Assembly (NCBI GenBank): GCA_030407085.1
Contig: CM059586.1
Location: 13,162,001 to 13,226,000, forward strand
Direction: 5' to 3'
Length of the DNA: 64,000 nt
DNA from: Trichopria drosophilae
Lineage: Eukaryota > Arthropoda > Insecta > Hymenoptera > Diapriidae
Shown: positions 45,404 through 58,106 of the stretch, piece after piece
How positions within the stretch are numbered: the first letter of the stretch is position 1
Layout of the letters: each line of letters opens with the position of its first letter
The notes under the pieces: model-generated
What the model was told of the DNA's origin: nothing
The model's input: the letters and a program-made list of their open reading frames with translations, nothing else
Database searches by the model: none
Made by a program: the position numbers and the translations under genes

Positions 45404-45642
45404 TGTTCTGAACTTGTAGTACCTGAAAAGGGGATCCTGAAGTAGAATATTTTAATACAAATGTCTGTTTTTGTATTTTATTAAATATGGTAATTTTGAA
45501 ACATGTTTTGATTGGACTTTCTATATTTTCACTTACATAGTTTATATTAACATTCCAAAAAATATTTGTAACTCTTCTACTAAACATGTAGTCATATTGG
45601 TTTGACGAAAGTATTTTATGGACACTTCCAAGCTGCTGACAT
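45404..45642 (-). CDS. Putative coding exon, minus strand, two possible donors
   Basis: On the minus strand CTCTCTTTTTCAG (45655-45643) is an excellent acceptor. After it a frame is open for about 105 codons (QQLGSVHKILSSNQYDYMF…). Two GTAAGT donors fall in it: AACTAT|GTAAGT at 45537 (phase 0) and AGAACA|GTAAGT at 45404 (phase 1). Only the second would join in frame to the 43712 acceptor. A different frame of the first 95 bases is also open and reads well (VSSLEVSIKYFRQTNMTTCL), so the frame is not secure. An upstream CACTAG|GTACAC at 45726/45725 would give an 83-bp intron. No domain recognised. Confidence 0.33.
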
Positions 45643-45655
45643 CTGAAAAAGAGAG

Positions 45656-48517
45656 TTTTTAGGAAAATATTAGAAGTTTCTATATCATTTCATTAAAGGA
45701 TTAAAAAATTAATAGCATGTGTACCTAGTGCACAACTTGGAAAATGAAACATTGTTGTATATAAATATTTAACATTGTTGTATCGAATAAATAAATAACT
45801 TTCGCGACTTAAAAAAAGTGGGCAAAATGAAACTTTACGTTCATAATTAATTGGGAAAACCATTTTTTATTTCATATTAGTATTTTTTACTAATTAAGAA
45901 TTATTAGTATGGAAATAAGTGGTTTGTGATAAGTACAGGAACAGAAATTCCAAAATGGAAGACGTGGACAAAAACAATCATGGTTCAAATCCGCAAGAAT
46001 ACTTTTTTTAAATTAATTTCCAAAAAATACCCAAACAACTGCATCGTAACAACTCTTTTTATATGACACTTCATTAAAAACATAAATTGGAATAATTTTG
46101 TTTCAAAGGGAATAATTTAGAATTAAAATACAACTTATTAACGTTAAAAGCTTTCTAAATATAAATACGTTTTGAATGAAATTAGCTCTCGAGAGCAGTT
46201 TATTTTGAATTTATTTGTTCCTGCAAACAAGATATCGAAATATTTCTGTACGACCTTGGTATCATCTTCGTATTCTTGGAAAGTCTTGAGAACATCCCGT
46301 CTTGCGTGGGCAGCACACACATATGCATATATACATGCGGGTATACGTAATTATTTTTAAATGTCCATTTCGAAATATATTTTTCATCTTAAATTAGCGT
46401 ATTTCATGTACTTCATCCTAATAGTTTTCCATTTATCAGCAGATGTCCAGCAGATAATATTTCCAGTTCGATTCCAGAAATTTCATGAGTTAAATTAAAT
46501 AACTTAATTTTTTAAATATTTTTTAAAAATATTTTTTTGATCTACAATTCTGCAAAATGTCGAATTATAAATGGCGTCTAAAACCTGTGTAGAAAATTGT
46601 TACAGGAGATTAAATAGGCGCCAGTAACTGTATATTTAGCGATAGGGTTAACTAGCTTCGTTAATCTATGTTGATACTATCCCGAATCTATTTAGTAAAA
46701 CTTGTACAGAATTTCCATAGATTTAGTTCGACTTGTTACCGCCAGTTGCCGTCACGACTTCATTTATGGCGATCATTGCTCCCGTTGTAGAAGTGGATTT
46801 TCATTTGATCATAAGGTACCGTTTGTTCATTGGGTTACTCTGTAGTAACTAGTGGATTATATCGTTACAATTTATCATATATCCTTAATCCTTTCCAGAT
46901 TATCTAGATCGTGCCATTACAACTATCTAATATAACAGAATTTTTATAAAGCCACGATTGTTTTCTGCGGTGCAAAAACCTATTTTTTTATATTATTTCT
47001 GATTTACCAGATTAAAGTTTAAAAATGGGAAATTTCTCAATAACTCCAGATTTATATTTCCGATTGAACATCTGCAGTCATATTCACCGAGTTCAAAATG
47101 AAAGATCCAATATGGCGGATGATATTTTTGTTCCGTATTTTCGTGTATTTGTATTTTTAGAACATCTTTAGCGTTATAAGAATAAATATAAAACCAATAT
47201 AATAATTATACTTCTAACAAATATGGTCATCAACATACTTTCTGCTTTGACATTTTAGTTTTTAATTTTTAAATAATCTTTCCCTTGAATTTAACAAAAT
47301 TTATTCATGAGCATAGAAATGATAAATACAGTAATTAATTTAAATTTCCAATGCAAAAAATGTATGTAATAATCGCTATAAAATGGCACTGGTATACAAT
47401 CGGTACCAGTAATAAAACCAAAATCATTTGTGTTAGATGTTTTGTATGTAACAAGAAATTCAAGGAAAAAGAAATTTTTTTCTGCGACACACTTATAGAT
47501 GGTAGGACGTTTTTTATGCTAGAAAAGTTTATTACGTTAATGTGATGGTAAAATAGAAAGCATGCAAATAGAAACCAATTTTCAGAAGAATGGTATGAAA
47601 GTCAACATTTCAATCAAAACATGTGACGTAAACAATGCTGCCCTCTACGAACGTCACTTTTTCTTAGTATACACTTTTTTGTTTACATTGTATATTAAGT
47701 ACATAACAGTAAATATGATTGTATCTTAAATGTATCATGCAAATTGTATTTGACCACTTTTGTTAGCTATATATTTCAAAATTCTTCAAGGTGACCTCTT
47801 CAAAGATTTATATAATTTTATTTTTTTCCCCTTTCACTTATCGAACTCAAAAATTGAGTTTCCACATTTTTATGCTAGTTTTAAGGATACAAAAATAATG
47901 TCAGATGATGTGCCACGCATTTATTTTTTCAAAATGTCGAAAAAGATATGTCCATATTTTCAATGCGATGATCCTTTTTTCCAATGCATAATATTGACTG
48001 ATGATATTTCGCCTTATCTGTAAAGCAAAACAACATTATGCAACATCGTTAAAAAATGTATTTTTGAAACTGTTACGTCATTTAGAAACAACAAAAAATA
48101 CTATCATGAGCTTAATTATCTTAATCTATGAATAAAAATCAAAGATTATATTAATAATACAGAATTTAAAGTTGAGTGGGTACGAAAGATATCACCCCGA
48201 TTATACAATATAACGTCGCGATTTTATATGACTTTTTATACATGCAATAAATTACAGAATATATAAGCAAAGGATTACAATTTCTTAATATCTTTGACTA
48301 AATTAAAATCCGGAATTGAATTCGATCACGGTTTATTGTAAAACTCCGATCAAGCCGAAGGTCATATTTCTACTTTTGTATAATTGAATGGAAGCGTTCG
48401 TTTCACGTATCCCACTAAAAATGTATAAGCAAATTATATAAGAAATGTCTACAATTTTAAGCTGCGTTTTATACCGTTAATCGTAAAATCGAAGAAATTT
48501 GTATGGAAACATTTTAC
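45656..48517. other. A+T-rich DNA with scattered repeat words
   Basis: AAAATGAAAGATCCAATATGGCGGATG near 47098 (given here only as the site 47092-47125) belongs to the TTCAAAATGG family. Frames at 46172-46360, 47351-47545 and 47760-48023 have no splice or domain support. A patch near 46730-46830 is slightly richer in G+C. Confidence 0.4.
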
Positions 48518-48637
48518 CTGTTTTCGTGTCGAAGCGACGTTGGAAACCGCCAATAAGTAACGTAACTTACAGACCACATCAACGATGCCTATGGGATATT
48601 TTAGACGCATTCGATACATAAGAAATGCGATATCCAT
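48518..48637 (-). CDS. Possible first coding exon, minus strand
   Basis: ATG at 48637 opens a 40-codon frame that ends exactly at AAACAG|GTAAAA (48518/48517), phase 0. The peptide begins MDIAFLMYRMRLKYPIGIV and is mildly hydrophobic and basic, not a classic signal peptide. G+C content is higher than nearby, in line with coding DNA. The upstream leader holds GGGACGTCCC (48648-48657) but no clear initiator or TATA. No second exon or family was found. A chance frame in an island is the alternative. Confidence 0.28.
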
Positions 48638-49040
48638 ATCTCGAAAGGGACGTCCCTTCGGTTATCTGAGGATGACTTGAAGACATTCCAAAGTATCCTG
48701 TACAAGAGTTTCGTGATGGAACGAGAAAAAAAAAAAAACTTTACATTATCAGAGTTTCACTTTAAAATAAATTGTCCTCTTTAAAACTTCGATGGTTCTC
48801 AAAACCCGAAGCGGTTAAAATAATCGGCGATATTGACATTTTAAGCTGAAGATATGCAAACTCTAATCCGAAATGTCGAGAGGAGATAAGGTTTTCGTGT
48901 GCTGCTACATTTGGCCGAGTGAATGGGCGTTGAATTTTGGGCCTGGGTTGGGTCCGTTCTCACTTTCCGGTGAAACGATTGTTCATTGTTCGAATTCCAT
49001 TGGCTGCAACAGCCTCATGGTTGGCATGGTCCTTTCAAAA
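48638..49040. other. G+C-richer island, second half
   Basis: After a 12-A run near 48728, CpG-containing DNA spans about 48880-49070. A 121-codon plus frame (48873-49238) overlaps a second plus frame (48937-49125). Two long overlapping frames make neither credible alone. Confidence 0.3.
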
Positions 49041-51329
49041 AACTCCAATCCGGTTTCTGCTAATCTCAGTAGGATGTACCATAGTTATATCGGAAAACTT
49101 TCTTTCCACAAGATACATTACGTAATTAAAAAATTAGTAAATTCCACTAAAAGAGTTAGTTTGGATGATGTAACTATTGTGATTTGTTATTCTATACATC
49201 AATCATTGTCTCATGAAATATTTATGACAACTAATTAATGCGCTCCGAATAACCAGTTTAATTCTTTAATGGTACTTATTAAATTAGTTAATTGCTACGT
49301 TCTTTATATTTTTACTCACTAAAATATTAAAGTTAATCAATTTTTTTTTAATATTGGCAATGAATAGTCATTATTGCTGTTTATTGTAGTGAATTTGTTA
49401 TTCAAGTTTTTAAATAGCATAAACATTTCTTCTTTATCCATTATAATTAATACAATGTATTCATTTTTTTGATGAATTAATAAGATTCAAGTGGCGTAAA
49501 CATTAACCAAGAAAATTTCTTATATTGAAGTTTTTCGTTATTTTACTAATTTAATATCGCCTTTTGTATTGAGTAGTATACGCAGCAGCATAACTTCGGC
49601 ATCCTTACTTGAATCTAGAACAAAAAGACGACGTTTTTCTTAAATTTACCATATCATAAATAAGGTTGAGTATTTTAAATAAAAATTGTAATTTATTATT
49701 TTCTGACAGGTTTAATTTTAAAGTACTATTACGCAGGTCAAAGTAGCGGAAAATTATATCTTTTAAAGGCCAATAGTATATCTGTTTAATTTATAAATTA
49801 ATATCCTGATTTATGAATTACATGAGACGTATATGAAGTAAATAACCCGAGTTAGATAAACACACTAATGATTTCATGTTAATACATTTAATGAAAGTTC
49901 TTATTAATGTCTGGAATCAAATAAATCGTAAATTATTGTAATATTTATAGCGTACGTATCGTAGTGTTATGCAAGTAAAACATTGAGGAAAAGAAAAAAA
50001 GGAGTCTTACATTAAAAAAGAGCGGAAATCGAAAGAACTTGTTTGCATATTAAGATGTAAATGAATTTTTGTTTTAAGTTAAATAAATTTAAAACTTATG
50101 TAAGTAGAAGATTAGGAAAATGTGAAAAGGAAAGGAAGAATAAATGGATCTCGTGATTAATTGCAAAGGAAAGTGGGTAGAAATAAGAAGAAAAGGTTAT
50201 AGGAAAAATATTTTCATACCTGTACAAATCGTGAAAAAAATATGTAAATTTATATACAGAAAAGGAATCCAAAATTGTTTCGGTCCTTAATGATTGGCAC
50301 TTCATCATCTGTCTTCATTTTTGTGACACTTTACAAAATTACTTCAATAAAAATTGAAAACATGTTGTATTGCTAGACTGAATAAGCTAAAAACTGTTCG
50401 TACGAAGTTAAAAGTCACGGAAGTAAACAATCGACAAAAAATAAGGTCAATATGATGTTATTATGACGTATTCTGTTTACAAATTGAACGGTAACCTTGA
50501 TTACTCATGATTCGTTGTATTTATTCTTTATTACATATGGCCGATAAAATAAATCGTAACGATTTCGTACAGAAAAATTAACACCTATGACTTGCAGCAG
50601 GAAGTGTACTATTTATGTGTATATGGATAAATCTCAGACTTTTACATTTTGTGTCTGTGTACATTTTGCCTATTTGTAGGTTATTTTTAAAATGCTTTGA
50701 AAATCATCAACGTAGTTAATTACATTCAAAATATATATGTCAATACACATAATTTATTAGACGTAAGTATGAAATTCCTACCTTCAAAAGCCAACAATAG
50801 ACCAAAAACGCGAAAAACGAAGTGTCTGGTCACTCATTTTCCTTTATTATTTCTAGTGCATCGTCTAGTGCAATATTTAATTTTGTCAGTAACAGCGTAA
50901 CTGGTTCAAAAAATGATTTTTTTTCAACAGCACATCCCCAATTAAACAAGAACATTGTGTATAACATGTGTGCTCAGTTCAAAAGTGCTAAATGAAGGTA
51001 ACATCAATTCGCTAACATCGAAGAGTGTTTTTATAGGCCCCTAGAGCCTGTCCAATATCGATAATTCAACAAATATCACGTTCTAAACCCGATAAATTCA
51101 CATTTCAAAACAATGGAAAAACTATACGACAATTTTCATCATCGTTTAAAAAATAAAGCACATAGCATCAGTTAATATAAATTAACCCATGAAATAACAT
51201 ATCTCAATTTCGAGAATGTGCTTAACAAGGAAGACTTTTGCACTTTTATATCTTAAAATTTAAAGGTTTCAGAGATTTGCCCAAATGTAAACATGACTCT
51301 TTCCAATGACATCGGAATTGCAATTGGTT
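49041..51329. other. A+T-rich DNA, no gene seen
   Basis: Long A/T runs and no paired repeats. At 50764 TTAGAC|GTAAGT ends a 22-codon open segment without an ATG, too little to call. Confidence 0.5.
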
Positions 51330-51560
51330 TCGAATATAGCGTCGTTTAATTGCAGGCATAGTGGTCGCACTCGCTGAGTTTTCGTGCAACCTTATTGAAG
51401 CCAAAGAATCCGCTCAGTGGCGCCAGTATCGTCTGGGAGCCCCTCCTCTTCGCAGTGTTCGGCCCTCCTACTTTTCTCGCTGGAAATAAATTTCGTGTAA
51501 AATAAACGATACTAGCGCAACAATGCGGATTAGTTTCTTCCGAAATTTTTGGTCTCAATA
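51330..51560. other. G+C-richer island
   Basis: A 70-codon minus frame (51346-51558) spans it; no domain or splice support. CCTCCTCTTCGCAGTG near 51445 could be a plus-strand 3' splice site, but the frame after it is short. Confidence 0.3.
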
Positions 51561-51909
51561 AGGTTACACGAAATAGTATTTTGTCATAACTAACGTGACG
51601 TCCACTATTCGTCGATTATGTGAAATTCACCTGCCATAATACGTGTAATAAGATATTATAAAGTGATTTTGATGACTGAAATGTGGAATACGCAAACACG
51701 TATATCTCACAGGTTACGGCATGTCAATTACCCTGCTCGGGGAATTGTGAACATAACCTCGCATATAATGTGGTTTTCAGAAGAAATGTGTTGAATATGA
51801 TACCTATTTAATTCCGCTCTTTAATACAGTGTTGATGAAGTAGGCAGTACTCTTTAAGGAAATCGTTTATCCGAAGAGTTACAATCGCATCAAAAATTTA
51901 AAGATGGGG

Positions 51910-52345
51910 GAGGAGAGAGAGGGTGAGGGATGGTGTAAAATGTGACATTTGGAAGACCATTCTTGGCGATTTACAAGGCATTACGTTTACGACATGGAGA
52001 CAAAGTATTCTTTACGCGATAAACGCAAAGCGGGAAAGAAACGGAGAACGGAACGTCGGATGGATGGATCCTTGTTGGGATTATATACTACCTCGTAAAA
52101 CGCGATCATTGCTTTATTACCGGTGCTGTCCATTACGCGGATACTAATTGTTAGGCGCGAACACATTTATTGGTAGGCTTGCACGCGATCCCGAACATGG
52201 CACTTCACTCCGTAATGGCACTAATGACAAATGCGTTTAGAGGCATTTATTTACTCCGCGATTGTGGTCGCGCGCAATACTCGTTCTCTTTTTGTAAGTT
52301 TGAACCACGGCTGTGCAGCATTTTATGGATCGTAAAAATTAAGGA
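51910..52345. other. G+C-richer island
   Basis: Begins with a GGGGGAGGAGAGAGAGGGTG purine run (51906-51927), then CpG-containing DNA with short plus frames (51923-52147, 52170-52352). CTTTTT|GTAAGT at 52289 is donor-like within the second. No protein family seen. Confidence 0.3.
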
Positions 52346-53640
52346 AAGGTGAACTTGTAAAATACATATGCAACGAAGACTGTCCGCGCGAAGTGTGTTC
52401 ATAAATTCACGTTATGGGAAAGTATCCTTTTAGTTGTTTCCCGACGACGTAAAATTATGTTTACGCTGAGTTTAATTGCTGATTTTGTTGATGCTAAATG
52501 CTTCTTTTATTTGATTGTAATGTGACATTTAATAGTTCCGCCGGGCGCTGCCGATATGCCGAGTGAATTATCGATTCCGGAAATGGCAGGCATGAGAGCA
52601 AGATTGCTCGTCGCCTTGTTCTGAGAATTGATTTTATCAGGTGCTTGAAAGTAATGGCTTAGAATCGCACTGACAGCCAAATATCAGCGAGGTATATTGT
52701 TGTTACGAATCGTTAGTAGAATTTTAATATTTTTATCAGGGTCTAGCTAAAAGCACTGGAGGAGTGTTGACAGACTTTTGAACTATAAATAACAGTAGAA
52801 GATGATAACAAGTTATGCTTGTATTGTGATAGATGATCTTTCAGATAGATGAACTTTCTAATCTCTATAAACTTCAGGTTATCGTGGGATTGTCATAACT
52901 TCACTTTGAAGCATGACAGCATTATCTTATTTATATTTCACCAAGAGCTTGGGTTTAAAACACTTGAGTATAGTCCATCCGCTGAACATCCATGCACGAT
53001 ACTTACAGTTATTGGTTCCAACTTTCTTTTTGAATAACTTTCTACAGAAATATTTCGATTTCGAGATCGCATTTTCTGAGATTTATAATATTAATAGTTG
53101 ATGTCGCATTTAACAAGCCAATTAAATACTTCACGACTTCATGGAGAAATTAAGGGATGTTTATGTTCAATTTGTAAGGCATAAATGCCTTAGACTCCGA
53201 TACCAATAAACATTGAATAGATGAATTGACCTAGTAAAATAAAATTCATCTTGACACTATCGATGCAAAACTGCTGAAGATTAAGCTGTCATTTGAACAA
53301 CTAAAATACGAAAAAATGCGGCTGCCTTTTCTACTCCAAACCAGGATAGTTTGTTATTTTTTGTTCGAATTTAAATGGGGACCATTTTTTTAAAATATTT
53401 GTATAGTATTTCTATTTTTATAAAGATTTTCATTTTCTTAATTTAGATTGTTTAAAATCTGTCAGATTTATTATTTCAGATTTATATTTCAGATTTATTC
53501 GATACAGTACAAGAAAAACAGATGATAGTTGTCAGTGAGTCATACCGAACAAAATGTCGAAAATTCCTAAACGCGTAACATAATTTTTCTAGCGCATAGG
53601 TATAATTATTCAAGAAATGTTTTCGATTTATTTTGTATTT
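52346..53640. other. A+T-rich DNA, no gene seen
   Basis: A moderate-G+C patch near 52520-52640, otherwise A/T-rich. Frames at 52849-53101 overlap each other and lack support. Confidence 0.45.
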
Positions 53641-53705
53641 ATGGTAAAGGCATCACGAGACGTTCGGGGAGTCAACAATACTTTCGATGAATTCGACGAC
53701 GGGCG
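53641..53705 (+). CDS. Possible small first coding exon
   Basis: ATGGTAAAGGCA at 53641 opens a 21-codon frame (MVKASRDVRGVNNTFDEFD…) that ends at ACGGGCG|GTAAGT, a strong donor, in phase 2. It is more G+C-rich than its flanks. It could equally be a conserved non-coding block. No promoter or second exon was identified. Confidence 0.2.
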
Positions 53706-53825
53706 GTAAGTTCTATGAATTCGGAAGCTACATGCTAGCGATGTAAACAAACGACCTCTTCGAATTCCGCGAGCTTTATTGTTATTCATTACACTTTGAA
53801 GTTTTATCAGTACCTAAAACACATA

Positions 53826-54479
53826 GGGGAAGTAGGGGCAAAGTGGGATTTTGGCGTTTCGCCGTATTAAAACATTTCCTATGTGTTTGTTTGAATTGTT
53901 TATTTACAAATGAGTTATTGTAATACAAATTTTGAAACATATTTCAGTTTCCATTCAGTATTTACCAACTGTTCGAACATGACCTAGAAGGTCGAAGTCA
54001 ATTTGTAAATTTAGACATATTTTCAATCGACTAGTAAGTATCAATAAATTAAGCGCAATTAGAATTTGAATTGCATGACTTAATAGTCTTCTCTTACACT
54101 CTATTTTCGTTTTTTATTTGTTTTATTTGGGGTTGAGGATGATTTAGGTTCACAGAGATAAGTAAGAACTCTCTTCCTCACTTTCTCTCTCTCTCTCCCT
54201 CTCTCTCCCTTTCCCTCTCTCTCTCTGTCAAACTTTTCCAGAAGTAATTTTTACAACCCATCCCACTTTGCCCCTGGATTTTCAGATTTCACAAAAAAAA
54301 GTTTTTTCGTAAAATTCAAATTTGGAGTATTAAACAGATAGTTTTTTTAAAATCCGTTTCATAATAGGTTAGTTGAGGACCTAAATAAAGGTTTCTAAAG
54401 TACACCTAAACATTCTTATGCTCCATTTTTTTTGTATACGAGTTTTCCCAAAACTATCCCATTTTGCCCCTACTTCCCT
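53826..54479. mobile_element. 654-bp element with GGGGAAGTAGGGGCAAAGTG ends
   Basis: The left end AGGGGAAGTAGGGGCAAAGT (from 53825) and the complement of the right end, AAGGGAAGTAGGGGCAAAAT (to 54480), match at 23 of 25 positions. A third, inverted end-like word, CCCATCCCACTTTGCCCCTG, lies inside at about 54257-54276, so two insertions may be nested. The interior holds a CT microsatellite (54181-54229). No transposase frame. Superfamily not assigned. Confidence 0.8.
54181..54229. repeat. CT-rich microsatellite
   Basis: (CT)n interrupted by CCC and TTT, inside the 53826-54479 element. Confidence 0.9.
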
Positions 54480-55259
54480 TTTAACTTTTGGCTTGTTCTG
54501 TAGGATGTAGTTTGATTTTATACCATCTTTTCAGAGCGTAAATTAAATAAATGTTAGTCATTTTTAGATAAATGTTAAACGGGGGGGAGGCAGCCATTTG
54601 AGTATATATAAAAGATTAAATGTGAAATAGTAAAATCTGGATTTCTCTCAATAGGTTCCTTACATTAACGCTAGATGAGTGACGAGTATATTTACTTCCT
54701 TACATTTCACCTAATTCGGCATTATACCATTATTAATTTACATTTTCCAATTATAAGTTGCGAATTTCTTTTTTTTCATTAAAGGACCATATTTCCATAT
54801 GTATTTTTACGGTCATATTATGTCATTACTCATCCAACTGACCACATCCAATTGACTTCGGATCCTCGCCTACTTGATAGTTTTTTTTCCGTTTACGGCA
54901 CCTAATGATCATGTCATGACTTATGATGCCAACATTGTCACAATATCCAAATAACTTTCCTTGAATGTTTTTATTTCTATAGATATATAGCGCTTGGTAC
55001 ATTGGCACGATGGTAAATAATAAAACAGCCACTTGCACCAGACTGCAATATTCAAGCGCACACCTTCATTATATTTTCAATTCACCGAGTAGACGGGTTC
55101 TGGATGTAAATATATGCTTTAAAGCCAATTTTACTTAAACAATTCTTAATCACTGAGAGTTTGAGATAAAAAGAAACAATGCAAGATATCCATCAAATAT
55201 TTTGCGCAATGCAAATATCTGTAATAAGTTGGGAAAGGTATATAGACTCCACATCAAGA
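54480..55259. other. A+T-rich DNA, nothing recognised
   Basis: A GGGGGGGAGG run near 54580. One unsupported minus frame (54826-55038). Confidence 0.5.
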
Positions 55260-55800
55260 AACCTCTTTACGTCGATGGCATATACCTGCTCCCTCTAGCC
55301 TCTTGACGAGGTGAGGAGGTATATGGGGGAATGAAAGGGGGTATTCACTTCTCCAAGGCTCGTAAATATGCACGAGGGTCACCGCAATACTCTTGGTGAA
55401 CTTCGTAATTTGTAACACGAAACCCTACCGATACGAGCCGTCGAAACGCCGGCGGAACACGCCATGTGAAATTCGACTTGTACAACCACAGCTTCGAAAG
55501 TTGTTGCCACCGACTCGTTACAATTAATTATAGGGTTTTGCGCAAGTGCTGAAGAGTCCGAGCGGCAATTGGCGGTAGGAGTGGCTGAGACGACATTTTT
55601 TGGAAATTTCCTTTTCTTTCGTTTCCACTCTCACGGCATCGACCACGGCAAGCAGCATCGTAACATTGGCGAAATTATTTTGAAGTCTTCTTCGGTTTTT
55701 TTTTTAATTAACGCTGATTGCGCGTACCGTCGCGATGAGCACATGGGAATGCAGTGCTGTAACGCGAGAATACGTGGGGAATCCAAGAAATAAGCATGAG
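55260..55800. other. G+C-rich island
   Basis: CpG-containing block with a GAGGTGAGGAGGTATATGGG run at about 55309. The plus frame 55569-55793 (74 codons) and minus frame 55708-56079 have no domain or splice pair. Candidate conserved non-coding DNA. Confidence 0.35.
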
Positions 55801-56540
55801 AGAGGTTGTTCCATAATTAGGCCTTGTGACTTCGCAATATATGATAAATATTTTTAAAAATCTATTTTTTATGGTCGATCTTGAAATCGGCAGAAATATA
55901 ATCCTATCCCAAACAAAAATTGACATGTTCATAGGAGTTTTTTGCAGCACTGTTAGAACGTGACATTCTGGTAACATCCTATTGCATGGAAACAAATTAA
56001 CAAACATCGGTATCCGAGATTCTCTTCTGGCGCAGAAGGATTCTTTTTTTATTTCATTAAAAATGGAAAGAATAAACAAAAATTTATTTTATTTATTATT
56101 TTCAAAACCATTTAATATGTTTAATAAGCTTGGTGCGTTTATTGATAACAACATTTTAGGTACGTCTAGGAGGAGGATTCTAGTAAGACTTCAAACATAA
56201 CATTAGCTTCCATGTTTTTAGTCTGACAGATAGTGAACTCATGTACTTCTTGCAAATGGCAACTCGTGTCAAATGACTAAGTGCCAGTCGATTGCAGCGC
56301 CAATCAGCATGGGACACGCGGCAGATAACAAAACTACGTTGCAAAGGACTGGATGAGATACTTGTCATTCATTTCATGATGATTATAGTAAGTTACTCCC
56401 TGAAAATACAATGTAAATTACTTATTTAGAATAATAAAAACGATTTTTACAAATGTTCAGTTATTTTTTATTATCGCAGTTTGGTATACCCGTACAACCT
56501 GTTCAATATATACGTACGATTAAAAAGCCTGGCAGCTCAA
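55801..56540. other. A+T-rich DNA, nothing recognised
   Basis: Short frames on both strands (55982-56200, 56180-56368) without support. Confidence 0.45.
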
Positions 56541-57190
56541 TAAATGTACAGACGTACACGCCCTCGTTCCCTTCATCATATATTTTATGCCACACCCGAA
56601 AATATGAAGGAAAGGACGCCAGTATCGCATGCGAAATCGAGGTGGCTGCTAATGCAGCTCGACCACGTACGAATTTTCGTATTTCGGCGAGATCACGTTT
56701 GGATAAAATGGCGGCTGGAATTTTCTACTGCTGACGTAGAAATTCCCTCGTATCTCGTTGGTCACGAGGTATTCGTATGTCAGGTCGTACTTACCACACA
56801 TATGGATCTTCACCGACACGGACGATTCCTCAATGTGTCTTTACAAAAAAATCCCTTCGATATGTAGCGTACGCACACTTACGTACATGTGTACATAAAC
56901 ATATATATTGCGTATGTATGGTAGTTTTTTCTAGCACCGAAGTGCGCGCGCGCATAACTTTACCTTTTGCCGCTCGTTACTCAACGGTTGCAGCACTCCA
57001 AGCGTTCGTAATAACGGACGAAGTCATACACGTCATATACAGCGCAGATTTTATTGGAATGAGGCCGGGGAGCAGCGTTTACGTTATTCCACTGTGTGTC
57101 TCGCCACTCGTGGCATACCAAGTCGCGCCAAATGAAAAATTCACGTCGTCGAAAAACCCGTCAGCAAAAATTACGCCCCGGATCTAGCAT
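56541..57190. other. G+C-rich island with alternating-purine words
   Basis: About 650 bp rich in ACGT and CGTACG words, with GTGCGCGCGCGCATA near 56941, a possible Z-DNA-prone run. Three overlapping plus frames (56453-56734, 56544-56867, 56777-57187) up to 136 codons resemble no protein. Such overlap suggests low stop density rather than coding. Confidence 0.35.
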
Positions 57191-57488
57191 TTGCTTATAT
57201 AATATATTTTTTGCACTCTCGTGGATATGAAATATGCAAATTTGTCTGAATATTATATTACAAATATAGCACAATAAAATGGAAATTTTAAATATCTAAA
57301 TATTATTGAGAATTTGAAAGTTTTGCATAGAAAGAAATAGTAGGAGATTAAGAAAGTAAGTCAGCCATATGTTCTTGTAAATATAGAAACAAGATGATGT
57401 TTTGAAATTGATTTTTTTTTGTACCAGCCATATTATACATTACAAATTTATTGGTACATCACTTGAAATAATAATCATATTTAGACAA

Positions 57489-57625
57489 TAGTGTTCCCGT
57501 TAAGTTATACTCTAATACTCTATCGGTGTCCAAAGTACTATAGCAGCTTCTTTTTCTCCCCCACCATGTCGTTTTGCTACACTTCGTGACACGCCCACAT
57601 AATATTCGGCAAGTTTCGGTAAATC
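57489..57625. mobile_element. Relic of pogo-like MITE family 1
   Basis: TTCCCGTTAAGTTATAC and CTTCTTTTTCTCCCCCACCA followed by TGTCGTTTTGCTAC match the order of words at 35855-35975. The right half is absent, replaced by the start of the neighbouring foldback. Confidence 0.5.
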
Positions 57626-58106
57626 TCGAAAAGCTTCGTATGAAGATTAAGGTAGTGAAGGGAAGAACACATATGTAGAATTCCATGAAAAATATGCCTT
57701 AATTCAACACAGTTTCATCTAATTTTCAAATTGCTTTTAAATCAATGATTTTATCGTTCTATGAAGTGTTTGAAATCAGAAAAAAAATTATGCCAATCAC
57801 CGCGCATGCTCGTGACATCCCTTTTTTACCAAAGCAGTGCCAATATCAGTCTCAAATTGTAAGGTATTTAATAAACGAATACACAGCCCTAACAATTCTG
57901 CACGCCAAGCTACATTACCATGATTGTATGTTTTGGGGGTCGTTTAATCCTAATCCAAGGGCATTTTAATCCCATCAGGTCAGGATCGAGGTCAACTGAA
58001 AGTAATATTTAGAAAATAATAATTGAACCGATCTGAACCAATATTCTAAAGCATTCGGATTGTTGAATCTGATTCCAGGGTCTATTTGACTTTATCAGGT
58101 AAGGTT

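Noticed and set aside
48873..49238. 121-codon plus frame as a protein
   Set aside because: Another plus frame overlaps it. The translation loses any bias halfway, where the DNA turns A+T-rich.
56777..57187. 136-codon plus frame as a protein
   Set aside because: Overlaps other long frames in the same island. There are no splice edges and no family resemblance.
57745..57969. 74-codon plus frame as a gene with a donor at TGTAAG|GTATTT
   Set aside because: Lies wholly in the left arm of the foldback, and its counterpart in the right arm is not open.
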